64,000 bases of DNA from Chitinophaga ginsengisoli (GTDB taxonomy: Bacteria; Bacteroidota; Bacteroidia; Chitinophagales; Chitinophagaceae). Position numbers and translations under genes: made by a program. This document shows positions 53,323-60,898 of this stretch, in pieces. Where the stretch lies: NCBI RefSeq assembly GCF_003014595.1, contig NZ_PYGK01000004.1, forward strand, positions 496,001 through 560,000, in the 5' to 3' direction. Position 1 is the stretch's first letter; each line of letters starts with the position of its first letter. The notes beneath the pieces were generated by a model. That model was not told the origin of the DNA. It searched no databases and saw nothing but the letters and a program-made list of their open reading frames with translations.

Positions 53323-55167
53323 ATGAAGAAATTATTATCCTGTTTTGTTGTGTCTCTTGGCATAGCATCCGCTGCAAACGCCCAGGGAACACAATGGCAC
53401 GTTATTAAAGAAAGAATTGTAACCCGATGGGCAACTCAGGTCGATCCAAAAGCCCCGCTACCAGAATATCCACGTCCGCTACTGGTAAGAAGTAATAACT
53501 GGATAAATTTAAATGGTCTCTGGAGTTACGCTATTACGCCGAAGTCGCAGGCGGAACCTACCAATTATGAAGGCAACATCCTGGTACCTTTTGCAGTAGA
53601 ATCTGCTTTATCAGGAGTAGGCCGCAACGTTGGAAAAGATAGTTTGCTGTGGTACAGGAATACCATCAGCATTCCTTCTTCCATGAAGAATAAAGACATC
53701 CTGTTACATTTTGGTGCGGTAGACTGGCAGACAGAAGTGTTTGTAAACGGAAAGAGTGCAGGTAAACATGAAGGTGGTTATGATCCATTTTCTATCAACA
53801 TTACATCGTATCTGAAGAAAGGTGCAAAGCAGGACATCACCGTACGCGTATGGGATCCTACGGATGATGGTCCCCAGCCTGCCGGCAAACAGGTGGTAAA
53901 ACCTGAAGGTATCTGGTATACGCCTGTAACGGGTATCTGGCAGACAGTATGGTTGGAAGCGGTGGGTAAATCATATATCAGATCTACAAAAAATACACCT
54001 GATATCGATAAACACACCATATCAGTGGCTGCAGATGTAGAGAACCTGCAGGAAGGCGATAACCTGAAAATTGAAGTATTAGACGGTATTACAGTGGTCG
54101 CGCAGCAGCAGGTAGGCGCTAGAGAAACTGCGGTGATCACGGTTAACAATGAGAAATTATGGTCGCCTTCAGCTCCTTTCCTGTATGATCTGAAAGTGAC
54201 GCTGGTACGTAATAATAGGCCCGTAGACGAGATAAAAAGTTATTTCGCCATGCGCAAAATATCCATGGCGCCCGATGCTAATGGCATACAGCGCATGCTG
54301 CTGAATAATAAATTCCTTTTTCAGTATGGTCCGCTGGACCAGGGCTGGTGGCCTGATGGTCTGTATACACCGCCTACTTACGAAGCTATGGTATATGACA
54401 TTGACCAGCTGAAGAAAATGGGCTTTAATATGATCCGTAAACATATCAAGGTGGAACCAGCTACCTATTATGCCTATTGCGATAAGGTGGGTATGCTGCT
54501 GTGGCAGGATATGCCCAGTGGCGACAGAGGTAACGGATGGGAGAACCGTCCGGGCATATTGGATCATGGAACTGACAAAAACCGTACACCGGAATCAGAA
54601 GGGTATTACCGCAAAGAATGGAATGCCATTATAGATGCGCTGTATAACTATCCGAGTATTGTAGTATGGATACCATTCAACGAAGCCTGGGGACAATTCA
54701 AAACAACAGAGATCACCGAATGGACGATGAAAAAAGATCCGTCAAGACTGGTGAACAGTGCTAGTGGTGGTAACTTCTATCCTACAGGACATATCATTGA
54801 TCTGCACAACTATCCTCATCCTGCTATGCCGAGACCAGACGTGTTTGGTCAGAAGCAGGTGCTCGTATTGGGAGAATTCGGCGGACTTGGATTACCACTG
54901 GAAGGCCATACCTGGCAGAAGAACAAAAACTGGGGATACCAGTCTTTCAAAACATCTGAAGAGATGTTCAAAAAGTACGAGGCCTTCACTGAAAGGATTG
55001 CTCAGCTGATACCCCTGGGCTTATCTGCAGCTGTATACACACAGACAACCGATGTTGAAGGAGAGGTGAATGGTTTTATGACATACGACCGTCAGGTAGA
55101 TAAAATGCCTGTTGACAAACTGCACGAGGCGAATGTGAAATTGTATGATCCTGCGCTGGTGAAATAA
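53323..55167 (+). CDS. Glycoside hydrolase family 2 protein (beta-galactosidase/glucuronidase type)
   Basis: A 614-residue exported hydrolase with a signal peptide ending ANAQ (residue 20). Domain order: jelly-roll sugar-binding (about residues 25-215), immunoglobulin-like (about 216-320), and a TIM barrel (about 320-610). The acid/base glutamate is E454 in PFNEAWGQ, the nucleophile E518 in LGEFGG. It probably cleaves a beta-linked sugar from plant or microbial glycans in the periplasm or outside. A stable hairpin and a terminator follow. Exact linkage is undetermined. Confidence 0.93.
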   Translation: MKKLLSCFVVSLGIASAANAQGTQWHVIKERIVTRWATQVDPKAPLPEYPRPLLVRSNNWINLNGLWSYAITPKSQAEPTNYEGNILVPFAVESALSGVGRNVGKDSLLWYRNTISIPSSMKNKDILLHFGAVDWQTEVFVNGKSAGKHEGGYDPFSINITSYLKKGAKQDITVRVWDPTDDGPQPAGKQVVKPEGIWYTPVTGIWQTVWLEAVGKSYIRSTKNTPDIDKHTISVAADVENLQEGDNLKIEVLDGITVVAQQQVGARETAVITVNNEKLWSPSAPFLYDLKVTLVRNNRPVDEIKSYFAMRKISMAPDANGIQRMLLNNKFLFQYGPLDQGWWPDGLYTPPTYEAMVYDIDQLKKMGFNMIRKHIKVEPATYYAYCDKVGMLLWQDMPSGDRGNGWENRPGILDHGTDKNRTPESEGYYRKEWNAIIDALYNYPSIVVWIPFNEAWGQFKTTEITEWTMKKDPSRLVNSASGGNFYPTGHIIDLHNYPHPAMPRPDVFGQKQVLVLGEFGGLGLPLEGHTWQKNKNWGYQSFKTSEEMFKKYEAFTERIAQLIPLGLSAAVYTQTTDVEGEVNGFMTYDRQVDKMPVDKLHEANVKLYDPALVK

Positions 55168-55231
55168 TTCACTTGTCCTGATGATAACACACTATGTTAA
55201 AGAACGCTTTAACTGCTTTTTTTATACCTGG

Positions 55232-55262
55232 AACAACTGTAGCTGCTAAGGCTACAGTTGTT
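55232..55262 (+). other. Stable hairpin after the GH2 gene
   Basis: A perfect 12-bp stem (55232-55243 with 55251-55262) with a 7-base loop, 64 bases after the stop. No T-run follows, so it may be a processing or stability element rather than a terminator. Confidence 0.6.
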
Positions 55263-55309
55263 GATCTGCCAGCCTTGCCTTTCAGGCCAGATACTGAGTA
55301 ACGCATTTC

Positions 55310-55341
55310 AAAAAGCACTGACAGAAGTCGGTGCTTTTTTT
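55310..55341 (+). terminator. Terminator of the GH2 gene
   Basis: A 13-bp stem (55310-55322 with 55327-55339) with one G-U pair, loop AGAA and a T-run. Confidence 0.88.
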
Positions 55342-55427
55342 CGCCTGTATCAATGGCAGCATTTACTTAAAACCGCAGATTTACTGTATATTGACTACTC
55401 AATTGAAATGTTTTTAGCCGGACAATA

Positions 55428-56501
55428 ATGATAAAATCTATACCCATGCATTTATCCAAAGAAATTTACCGCGATGATCATTCGAGCAATACAAAACAGA
55501 TATTCTATAACGACAAAAAGCAGGTAACCGGCATACTGGAGACCGGAAAGAACTCCTCCGGGGGACATGGTCTTTTGAGTGTCTATGCATATACCGGGGA
55601 TAACTACCGTATAATTAAATACGATCATGAAACAAAAAGTTATGCTGCTTTTATTGCCAAAGGCCATACGATACTAACTACAGGTAACTGGTATGCTGTT
55701 GATGAGGCATTTTCCACACATGAGTATAAGTTTGAAAATAAATTGCTGGTGGCCGAGCATTATCATAACGCCCGCCATGGTACGAAAGAGTCTGTGACTT
55801 ACACTTATCAGAATGGATTGAAAGTATCGGAAACTAAAGTAACGGAAGACGGTACTGTATTGAAAACTGACTATCTCTATAAGAACGGTATACTGCAATC
55901 AAAGCTTTTGCTTAGTAATAACCGGTTTTCCGAACAGATCATTTACGTCTACGGGAATGACGAAGTATTATTGGAAGAGCAGCGGTTTTATAAGCATAAG
56001 GATACGCAGTATATGGCGTCCCAGAAGAAATTCTTCTACAATGCGCAAAAGGAGGTGGAGAAAACCGAGTATTATGGCAGATACGATGGCAAAATGGTGC
56101 TGTATAGAAGGGAAGAGGCCATCCGTCAGGGAAATACACTGACTAAAAAAGAAGCGTCTGTTTCAGCTATTGAGCATATGATTGGTTATTATGACCTGGC
56201 AGCACTACACGAGACGCTGAAAGAAAGAGGTATGGAATGGGCTATCCCGACATATGACAAAAGGTATGCGGAGACTGCTACATTTGATGCGCAAAGTTGT
56301 ACTATTGAAAAGTATGATGACAAGGGAAACGTAACCGAAATTAAGTATGTGGATCCTCATAGCCGGGAGACATTTGGCAGCGCGTTTTTCCGGAATGAGT
56401 ATAATGAGAAGTCGCAGTTGGAGTTTACTATTAGCTATAGAATAGTGGATGGGGGAAAAATGGAAGAGAGCAGTATCAGAAAGTTTTATTACCTGGATTA
56501 G
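55428..56501 (+). CDS. Hypothetical protein with repeated Y-rich beta units
   Basis: No known family recognised. The 357-residue protein lacks a signal peptide and membrane segments. It has regularly recurring Y-x-Y/F-x-N-G/x or KYDDKGN-type units (for example FYNDKKQVTGI, YTYQNGLKVSE, YLYKNGILQSK, FFYNAQKEVEK, KYDDKGNVTEI). These resemble YD- or MORN-like beta-hairpin repeats of toxins and antitoxin partners. It stands alone between terminators. A role in contact toxicity would be speculation. Confidence 0.7.
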   Translation: MIKSIPMHLSKEIYRDDHSSNTKQIFYNDKKQVTGILETGKNSSGGHGLLSVYAYTGDNYRIIKYDHETKSYAAFIAKGHTILTTGNWYAVDEAFSTHEYKFENKLLVAEHYHNARHGTKESVTYTYQNGLKVSETKVTEDGTVLKTDYLYKNGILQSKLLLSNNRFSEQIIYVYGNDEVLLEEQRFYKHKDTQYMASQKKFFYNAQKEVEKTEYYGRYDGKMVLYRREEAIRQGNTLTKKEASVSAIEHMIGYYDLAALHETLKERGMEWAIPTYDKRYAETATFDAQSCTIEKYDDKGNVTEIKYVDPHSRETFGSAFFRNEYNEKSQLEFTISYRIVDGGKMEESSIRKFYYLD

Positions 56502-56580
56502 GCGGGCTGCTTTTAGTTAATCTGGTTGACTAAAGAGGGGCTTGATAGCGGTGTTTTAAATGCCAACAGGGGTATTTTTT

Positions 56581-56632
56581 CCCGAGATGCGTCGTGTATA
56601 CGTCGTGTATGCGCCGTGTATGTCTCGGGTAT
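56581..56632. repeat. Second 11-bp repeat array (four units) with inverted flanks
   Basis: Four 11-bp units (56589-56632) of the same family as those at 1503-1611. The first three units are preceded by CCCGAGA (56581-56587) and the fourth contains TCTCGGG (56623-56629), forming an inverted repeat. The array lies in a 205-bp gene-free stretch and may be a shared dispersed element. Confidence 0.85.
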
Positions 56633-56707
56633 ATCCCGACTAACCCTGTAAAAGCAAAAGGTCCCTTTCCGGTCCCTATACTGCAGGGGCGAAAAGATAA
56701 ACAGCCA

Positions 56708-57277
56708 TCAGACTTTAGACTTCAAACGGCTTAATGTCTCCTGTGAGATATTGAGGTAAGAAGCAACCATTTTATTCGGCAGCCTTTGTACAATGGCAGG
56801 ATTGCGTTCAAGTAACTGGCGATAGCGCTCTACAGCATCCAATGTGAGAAATGACATCAGACGCCTGGTATTAGTAACGTAAGCATGTTCTAAATAACTC
56901 CGGTAAAACTTTTCCCACTGTGGTATAATATCCAGTAAATGAAAGAAATCCTTATGACTGATATAGAGCAGTTCAGTATCCTCAACGGCCTGAATAAATT
57001 CCTCAGAAGGTTCACCAGTAGTGAAACTCATTAACGCTGTAGTAAACTGGTTTTCAAATGCAATATAACGGGTGGCATCCTGTCCGTCTTCATTGATAAA
57101 ATATACCCTCAAACAACCTTTGCCAACGAAATAAGATCGTTGGCTGGTTTGTCCCTGTGCTAACAGGAGCTCATTTTTTTTCGGCTTCAATGGCTTGTAG
57201 TAAGAGAGGATAGTCGTTAATTCCTCTTCACTAACCTTGATCTTTTCTTTGATGTAATTAGCCAGTTGTTCGTACAT
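56708..57277 (-). CDS. Crp/Fnr-family transcriptional regulator
   Basis: A 189-residue regulator from the ATG at 57277 (MYEQLANYIKEKI); a TTG at 57298 would add seven residues. The N-terminal sensor domain has the cyclic-nucleotide-binding-like strands (NELLLAQGQTSQRSYFVGKG), and the C-terminal HTH is NKMVASYLNISQETLSRL. Effector unknown. It lies 22 bases after the DUF2798-type gene on the same strand, so it may be the second gene of that transcript. Confidence 0.88.
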   Translation of the reverse strand: MYEQLANYIKEKIKVSEEELTTILSYYKPLKPKKNELLLAQGQTSQRSYFVGKGCLRVYFINEDGQDATRYIAFENQFTTALMSFTTGEPSEEFIQAVEDTELLYISHKDFFHLLDIIPQWEKFYRSYLEHAYVTNTRRLMSFLTLDAVERYRQLLERNPAIVQRLPNKMVASYLNISQETLSRLKSKV

Positions 57278-57299
57278 GCAATCGTATTTCCTGCGCAAA

Positions 57300-57524
57300 T
57301 TACGACTTTGCCGTGACCCTTTCAGCTAATTTACGTGCATTGGGAATGATGATGAAGGCCGCCAGATAAGCAACAGGTACCATAATGCTCCAGGCTTTCA
57401 GGAATTTGATGAACCAGTCTTCACCGAAACCATAATTACGGATCAGCCCTACAAATGCCATGATCAGGGTCATGGGAATGACTACGAAGAGTGTGTTGAT
57501 GTACTTGAAATGTCGTTGTTTCAT
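57300..57524 (-). CDS. DUF2798-type small membrane protein
   Basis: A 74-residue protein with two membrane helices (about residues 9-27 and 38-60), separated by the short NYGFGEDWFIKF loop. Length and helix spacing match DUF2798 proteins. It lies directly upstream of a Crp-type regulator on the same strand, and they are probably one transcript. Function unknown. Confidence 0.78.
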   Translation of the reverse strand: MKQRHFKYINTLFVVIPMTLIMAFVGLIRNYGFGEDWFIKFLKAWSIMVPVAYLAAFIIIPNARKLAERVTAKS

Positions 57525-57644
57525 TGTTGTTGTTTTTAATTAACGCTGCAAAGTTGCATTAGCCGTAAGGGTTAAGATTTGATCTATGTCAAAAAATTTG
57601 AATTTCCGGCCAAAAGGGCTAAGTTTGATACTAAACCTATAACT

Positions 57645-58337
57645 ATGCCCAGGCCCACTTTTCTAACTCTTCTGTTTGTGGTACTGTTCCCTATACGCTC
57701 ATTCGCAGAAACTGACTCATTACCAGCAAGATATTTAAGCATCGGATCGAAAAAGGCAGGGATCTGTTTCGGTAATTCACCTGTATATACCGGGTTTAGA
57801 TTGAATGGATTGAATAAAAATGTCAGCAGATTAAATGGGGTCGATCTCACGCTGCTTAACGCGGACGGAAAAAGTGCGTCTAATGGTATTTCGCTTGCTG
57901 TCGGCGCTAATGCGCAGTATCAGAATAATGGTCTTGCAATAGGTGGTCTTTTGAACGCTGTAAACCGTGAAAATGGTATAATGCTGGGACTTTTGTATAA
58001 CGTAGGCAACCGGCTTAACGGGATGGGGGCTGGGATACTTTTTGTCTGCGATACGGTGAATGGATTCGCCATAGGGGCATGGGAAGTGGCCAGAATGGAT
58101 TCATTAGGCGCTATCAACGGGATGGCCTTGGCTATTGGCGGGACGATAACCGGGACGATGAATGGATTAGCCGTTTCCTTAGAGAATCTCTCTGATAAGC
58201 ATAGGGGCCTGGCTATCGGTGTTTATAATAATACAAAACGATTAAAAGGAATACAAATCGGATTTTACAATATAGCGCTGAACAATCCTAAAGGATTTAG
58301 GCGCCTACCGTTGATCAATATGCATTTTGGGAAGTAA
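57645..58337 (+). CDS. LA_2272-like surface-repeat protein (copy 1)
   Basis: A 230-residue exported protein from the ATG at 57645. A signal peptide ending near SFAE (about residue 21) is followed by regularly repeated N-G-x-(A/I)-G-x units, for example NGLAIGGLLNAVNRENGIMLG and NGFAIGAW. The C-terminus is IQIGFYNIALNNPKGF-RRLP-x-INMH-x-GK. These glycine/asparagine beta-repeats are those of the LA_2272 surface-repeat family. Upstream in-frame codons exist but the signal peptide begins here. A near-identical copy follows 28 bases later. Confidence 0.82.
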   Translation: MPRPTFLTLLFVVLFPIRSFAETDSLPARYLSIGSKKAGICFGNSPVYTGFRLNGLNKNVSRLNGVDLTLLNADGKSASNGISLAVGANAQYQNNGLAIGGLLNAVNRENGIMLGLLYNVGNRLNGMGAGILFVCDTVNGFAIGAWEVARMDSLGAINGMALAIGGTITGTMNGLAVSLENLSDKHRGLAIGVYNNTKRLKGIQIGFYNIALNNPKGFRRLPLINMHFGK

Positions 58338-58365
58338 CGGCGTTGATAAAAATAAACCTATAACT

Positions 58366-59067
58366 ATGCCCAGGTCCACTTTCTTAACCCTTCTTTTTGT
58401 ACTGTTGTTCGCTGTCCGGGCGTTCGCAGAAACTGACTCATTACCAGCAAGATATTTTAGTCTTGGATCGAAAAAGGTGGGTATCTGTTTCGGTAATTCA
58501 CCTGCTTATACAGGATTCAGATTTAATGTGATGAACAAAAGGATCAGAACATTAAATGGGTTCGATTTTACATTGCTTGACGATGACGAGGATGGAAAGA
58601 GTAATGGTATTTCAGTGGGTATTATTGCGAAAACACAGCATCAGAATAATGGCCTTTCCATTGGCGGTATCGTTAATGCTTTGGACAGAGCAAACGGAAT
58701 AATGGTGGGCCCTGTTATCAGTAGAGTAGGGAGGTTGAATGGAATAGGAATTGGGAGCGTGCTGATTCCCGATACATTGAATGGATTGGTAATGAATACT
58801 TTGTTATTGGACAAACATCTCGCGGATTCGGCGCGAAGCGTTATCCGTGGCGTGGTAGTATCTGTTTTCAGAATAGATGTAGGCAAGATGAATGGAATAG
58901 CTATTTCCATATATAATCGTGCTCAGGCCCATAATGGACTTGTTGTCGGTGCTGTTAACAAGAGCTCCCGCTTGAAAGGTATACAGATAGGATTATACAA
59001 TGTGGCTTTAAATAATCCCAGAAGATTGAGACGGCTGCCCTTTATCAACATGCATCTCGGAAAGTAA
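58366..59067 (+). CDS. LA_2272-like surface-repeat protein (copy 2)
   Basis: A 233-residue paralogue of the preceding gene with the same signal peptide, first 60 residues and C-terminus (GIQIGLYNVALNNPRRLRRLPFINMH). The middle has diverged more. The segment AAACCTATAACTATGCCCAG, starting about 13 bases before each ATG, is common to both copies, so the duplication included the leader. Same transcript likely, with 28 bases between. Function as a surface or outer-membrane protein is inferred. Confidence 0.82.
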   Translation: MPRSTFLTLLFVLLFAVRAFAETDSLPARYFSLGSKKVGICFGNSPAYTGFRFNVMNKRIRTLNGFDFTLLDDDEDGKSNGISVGIIAKTQHQNNGLSIGGIVNALDRANGIMVGPVISRVGRLNGIGIGSVLIPDTLNGLVMNTLLLDKHLADSARSVIRGVVVSVFRIDVGKMNGIAISIYNRAQAHNGLVVGAVNKSSRLKGIQIGLYNVALNNPRRLRRLPFINMHLGK

Positions 59068-59105
59068 TATAAGTTTGATAACAAGAGAATATAGTTACAC
59101 CCCCT

Positions 59106-59137
59106 ATGAAAAATACAAACTAGTTGGTATTTTTCAT
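59106..59137. promoter_or_regulatory. 32-bp palindrome upstream of a two-gene operon
   Basis: ATGAAAAATAC and GTATTTTTCAT flank AACTAGTT, with a single mismatched pair, so 30 of 32 bases are self-complementary. It lies 69 bases before the ATG at 59206 and just upstream of a weak -7 match CATCTTTG (59153-59160). It could be an operator or a terminator of the upstream genes. Confidence 0.6.
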
Positions 59138-59205
59138 CCAGCTCAAATCTGCCATCTTTGAACAAGTAACTGCTTTAGTTACCCGAACCCCATAAACCCC
59201 AAACT

Positions 59206-59574
59206 ATGGCAGATCAAACTACGCTTGATACCCTCTATCTGGTGAGTGATACAGATAAAAATGTTTCACTGGAAATTATTATTGGCGATGTTGGACAGAC
59301 CGCCAGCAGCCTGATTGCAATTGATCAGGAGGAACCTAAAGACCACGAAGGCTCCCTGTCAGAAACTCCTTTGGGGACGAACAGAGAGTTGAGTAATAAA
59401 GTCCTGTTTATCACTACGACTATCACGGATACATCTGAATTGTCAAATTTTACGGAGATGATCATCCGCCTGAGAGGAGGACTTGTTTTCCGTGAGTTCC
59501 ATTTGTCTAAAACAGTTGAAGAAGATCATCAGTCTGTTCCTTATGCATGTCGAATTAAATTCCTGAATGTATGA
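59206..59574 (+). CDS. Hypothetical protein, first of a coupled pair
   Basis: A 122-residue soluble protein, MADQTTLDTLYLVSDTDKNV at its start, with no signal peptide and no recognised domain. Beta-strand-rich in the middle (KVLFITTTITDTSELSNFTEM). Its stop overlaps the next start by ATGA, so the two proteins are produced together. A large palindrome lies upstream. Function unknown; partners in a secretion or adhesion pathway are possible since the second product is exported. Confidence 0.72.
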   Translation: MADQTTLDTLYLVSDTDKNVSLEIIIGDVGQTASSLIAIDQEEPKDHEGSLSETPLGTNRELSNKVLFITTTITDTSELSNFTEMIIRLRGGLVFREFHLSKTVEEDHQSVPYACRIKFLNV

Positions 59575-60833
59575 TCCTGAAAAAATTATTCCTCGTTCTC
59601 TGCACTGTTATGGCGGTCGCGCAGGGTTACGCACAGGAAAATGAAAATGAAGGTACGACGCTGGATCTCCTGAAGGCGCCCAGTTCACCTGCCTCTAATC
59701 TCCTCGGATTTGCCACTTCTGACGTGGATAAACCTACCGACATTTCTGCTTTGATGATGTCACTGCAGTCGGCAAGCGGTTCGTTTATGAGATTGCCATC
59801 CAGTTATGCGGTCGATCTGGCGCCGTACTTTTTGATCAACAAGAAAAGTGGGACTACAACAACAGAACTTAACTCCGGAAAGTTTGCCGATGTGTTCAGA
59901 CAGACCTTTGTCATTTCAGTTGCTATTAGAAACCCTGATTCTACTGCGAGCGATTTTGTGTCCACAAGTACTTACGCTGGTCTTGGATTTAAATTTTCGT
60001 TGGTACGCCCAAAATATAGCTACAAAGCAGATATGGCATTGAGAAGAATTCATGTCTTGCAGAAAAGTTTGAATAAGAAGAATATGAGAACCCTCCAGCA
60101 GTTGGAGACAGATACAGAGTTACGTGAGTTAAGGAATAAAATGGAGGAATTGGCAAGAGAAGCAGTGCGGACAGGTCATCTTGAATTATTGAGTGATTCT
60201 ACCAACGAGTTTCACAAGGTAGAAAAAATGGCAGGGGAAAAGTTGAAGGAAAAAATGGCAGCTGATTCAGCTTCCAACTTTGGTATCGAGACTGAAGAAT
60301 CAAAGGAAGCTATTACCGAAGAATTACAAAAGACAGCAGCCTCCTTCGATGGTACCCGTAGCGGCTTTTCCTGGGAGGTAGCCGGTGGTATAAGCGGCGA
60401 ATTCTTAAACAAACAATTCAACAATTCCCGTGTACACAATGCTGGCATCTGGACAACATTGGGTTACACTACAGAGAATGGTCTTGCTATATTAGGCCTG
60501 GTCCGCTTTCTCCATAATCCGGAAAAGATCTTTGCAAAGGATAACGAGTTGAACAAAATGGGAAGTATTTCTACGCTTGACGGAGGCGCCAGAGCCGTCT
60601 ATTCTCCGAATGGCGGACGATTTAACTGCAGCATTGAAGGCGTGTACCGCAGTGTACTATCTTCCAATACCATCGATCCTTCCTGGAGATTGATCTTCAA
60701 TGCAGATTATTCCATCTTCAGAAACCAGAAACTGACTTTCTCATTTGGACGGAACTTCGATGGTATCATCGCAAAAGATGGTAACCTGGTAGCCGCACTT
60801 ACACTCATCGCCGGCCTGGGAAATAAACGATAA
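59571..60833 (+). CDS. Exported hypothetical protein, second of a coupled pair
   Basis: A 420-residue protein with a signal peptide ending GYAQ (residue 21). After a non-repetitive N-terminal half, a helical and charged stretch (about residues 165-250, with many K/E residues) is followed by a beta-strand-rich end with FSFGRNFDGIIAKDGNL. No known family is recognised. It is translationally coupled to the 122-residue gene. The plus strand is closed by the hairpin at 60858, which serves mainly the SusD gene. Confidence 0.75.
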   Translation: MILKKLFLVLCTVMAVAQGYAQENENEGTTLDLLKAPSSPASNLLGFATSDVDKPTDISALMMSLQSASGSFMRLPSSYAVDLAPYFLINKKSGTTTTELNSGKFADVFRQTFVISVAIRNPDSTASDFVSTSTYAGLGFKFSLVRPKYSYKADMALRRIHVLQKSLNKKNMRTLQQLETDTELRELRNKMEELAREAVRTGHLELLSDSTNEFHKVEKMAGEKLKEKMAADSASNFGIETEESKEAITEELQKTAASFDGTRSGFSWEVAGGISGEFLNKQFNNSRVHNAGIWTTLGYTTENGLAILGLVRFLHNPEKIFAKDNELNKMGSISTLDGGARAVYSPNGGRFNCSIEGVYRSVLSSNTIDPSWRLIFNADYSIFRNQKLTFSFGRNFDGIIAKDGNLVAALTLIAGLGNKR

Positions 60834-60850
60834 TATCGTTTTATATAGAA

Positions 60851-60888
60851 CAAAAAAAGGGCGTGTCAGATCAGCTTTGACACGCCCT
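60851..60888 (-). terminator. Terminator of the SusC/SusD operon
   Basis: A perfect 11-bp stem (60858-60868 with 60878-60888) and 9-base loop. T-run on the minus strand just after it. It also lies 25 bases after the plus-strand gene's stop. Confidence 0.88.
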
Positions 60889-60898
60889 CGTTATTTCC

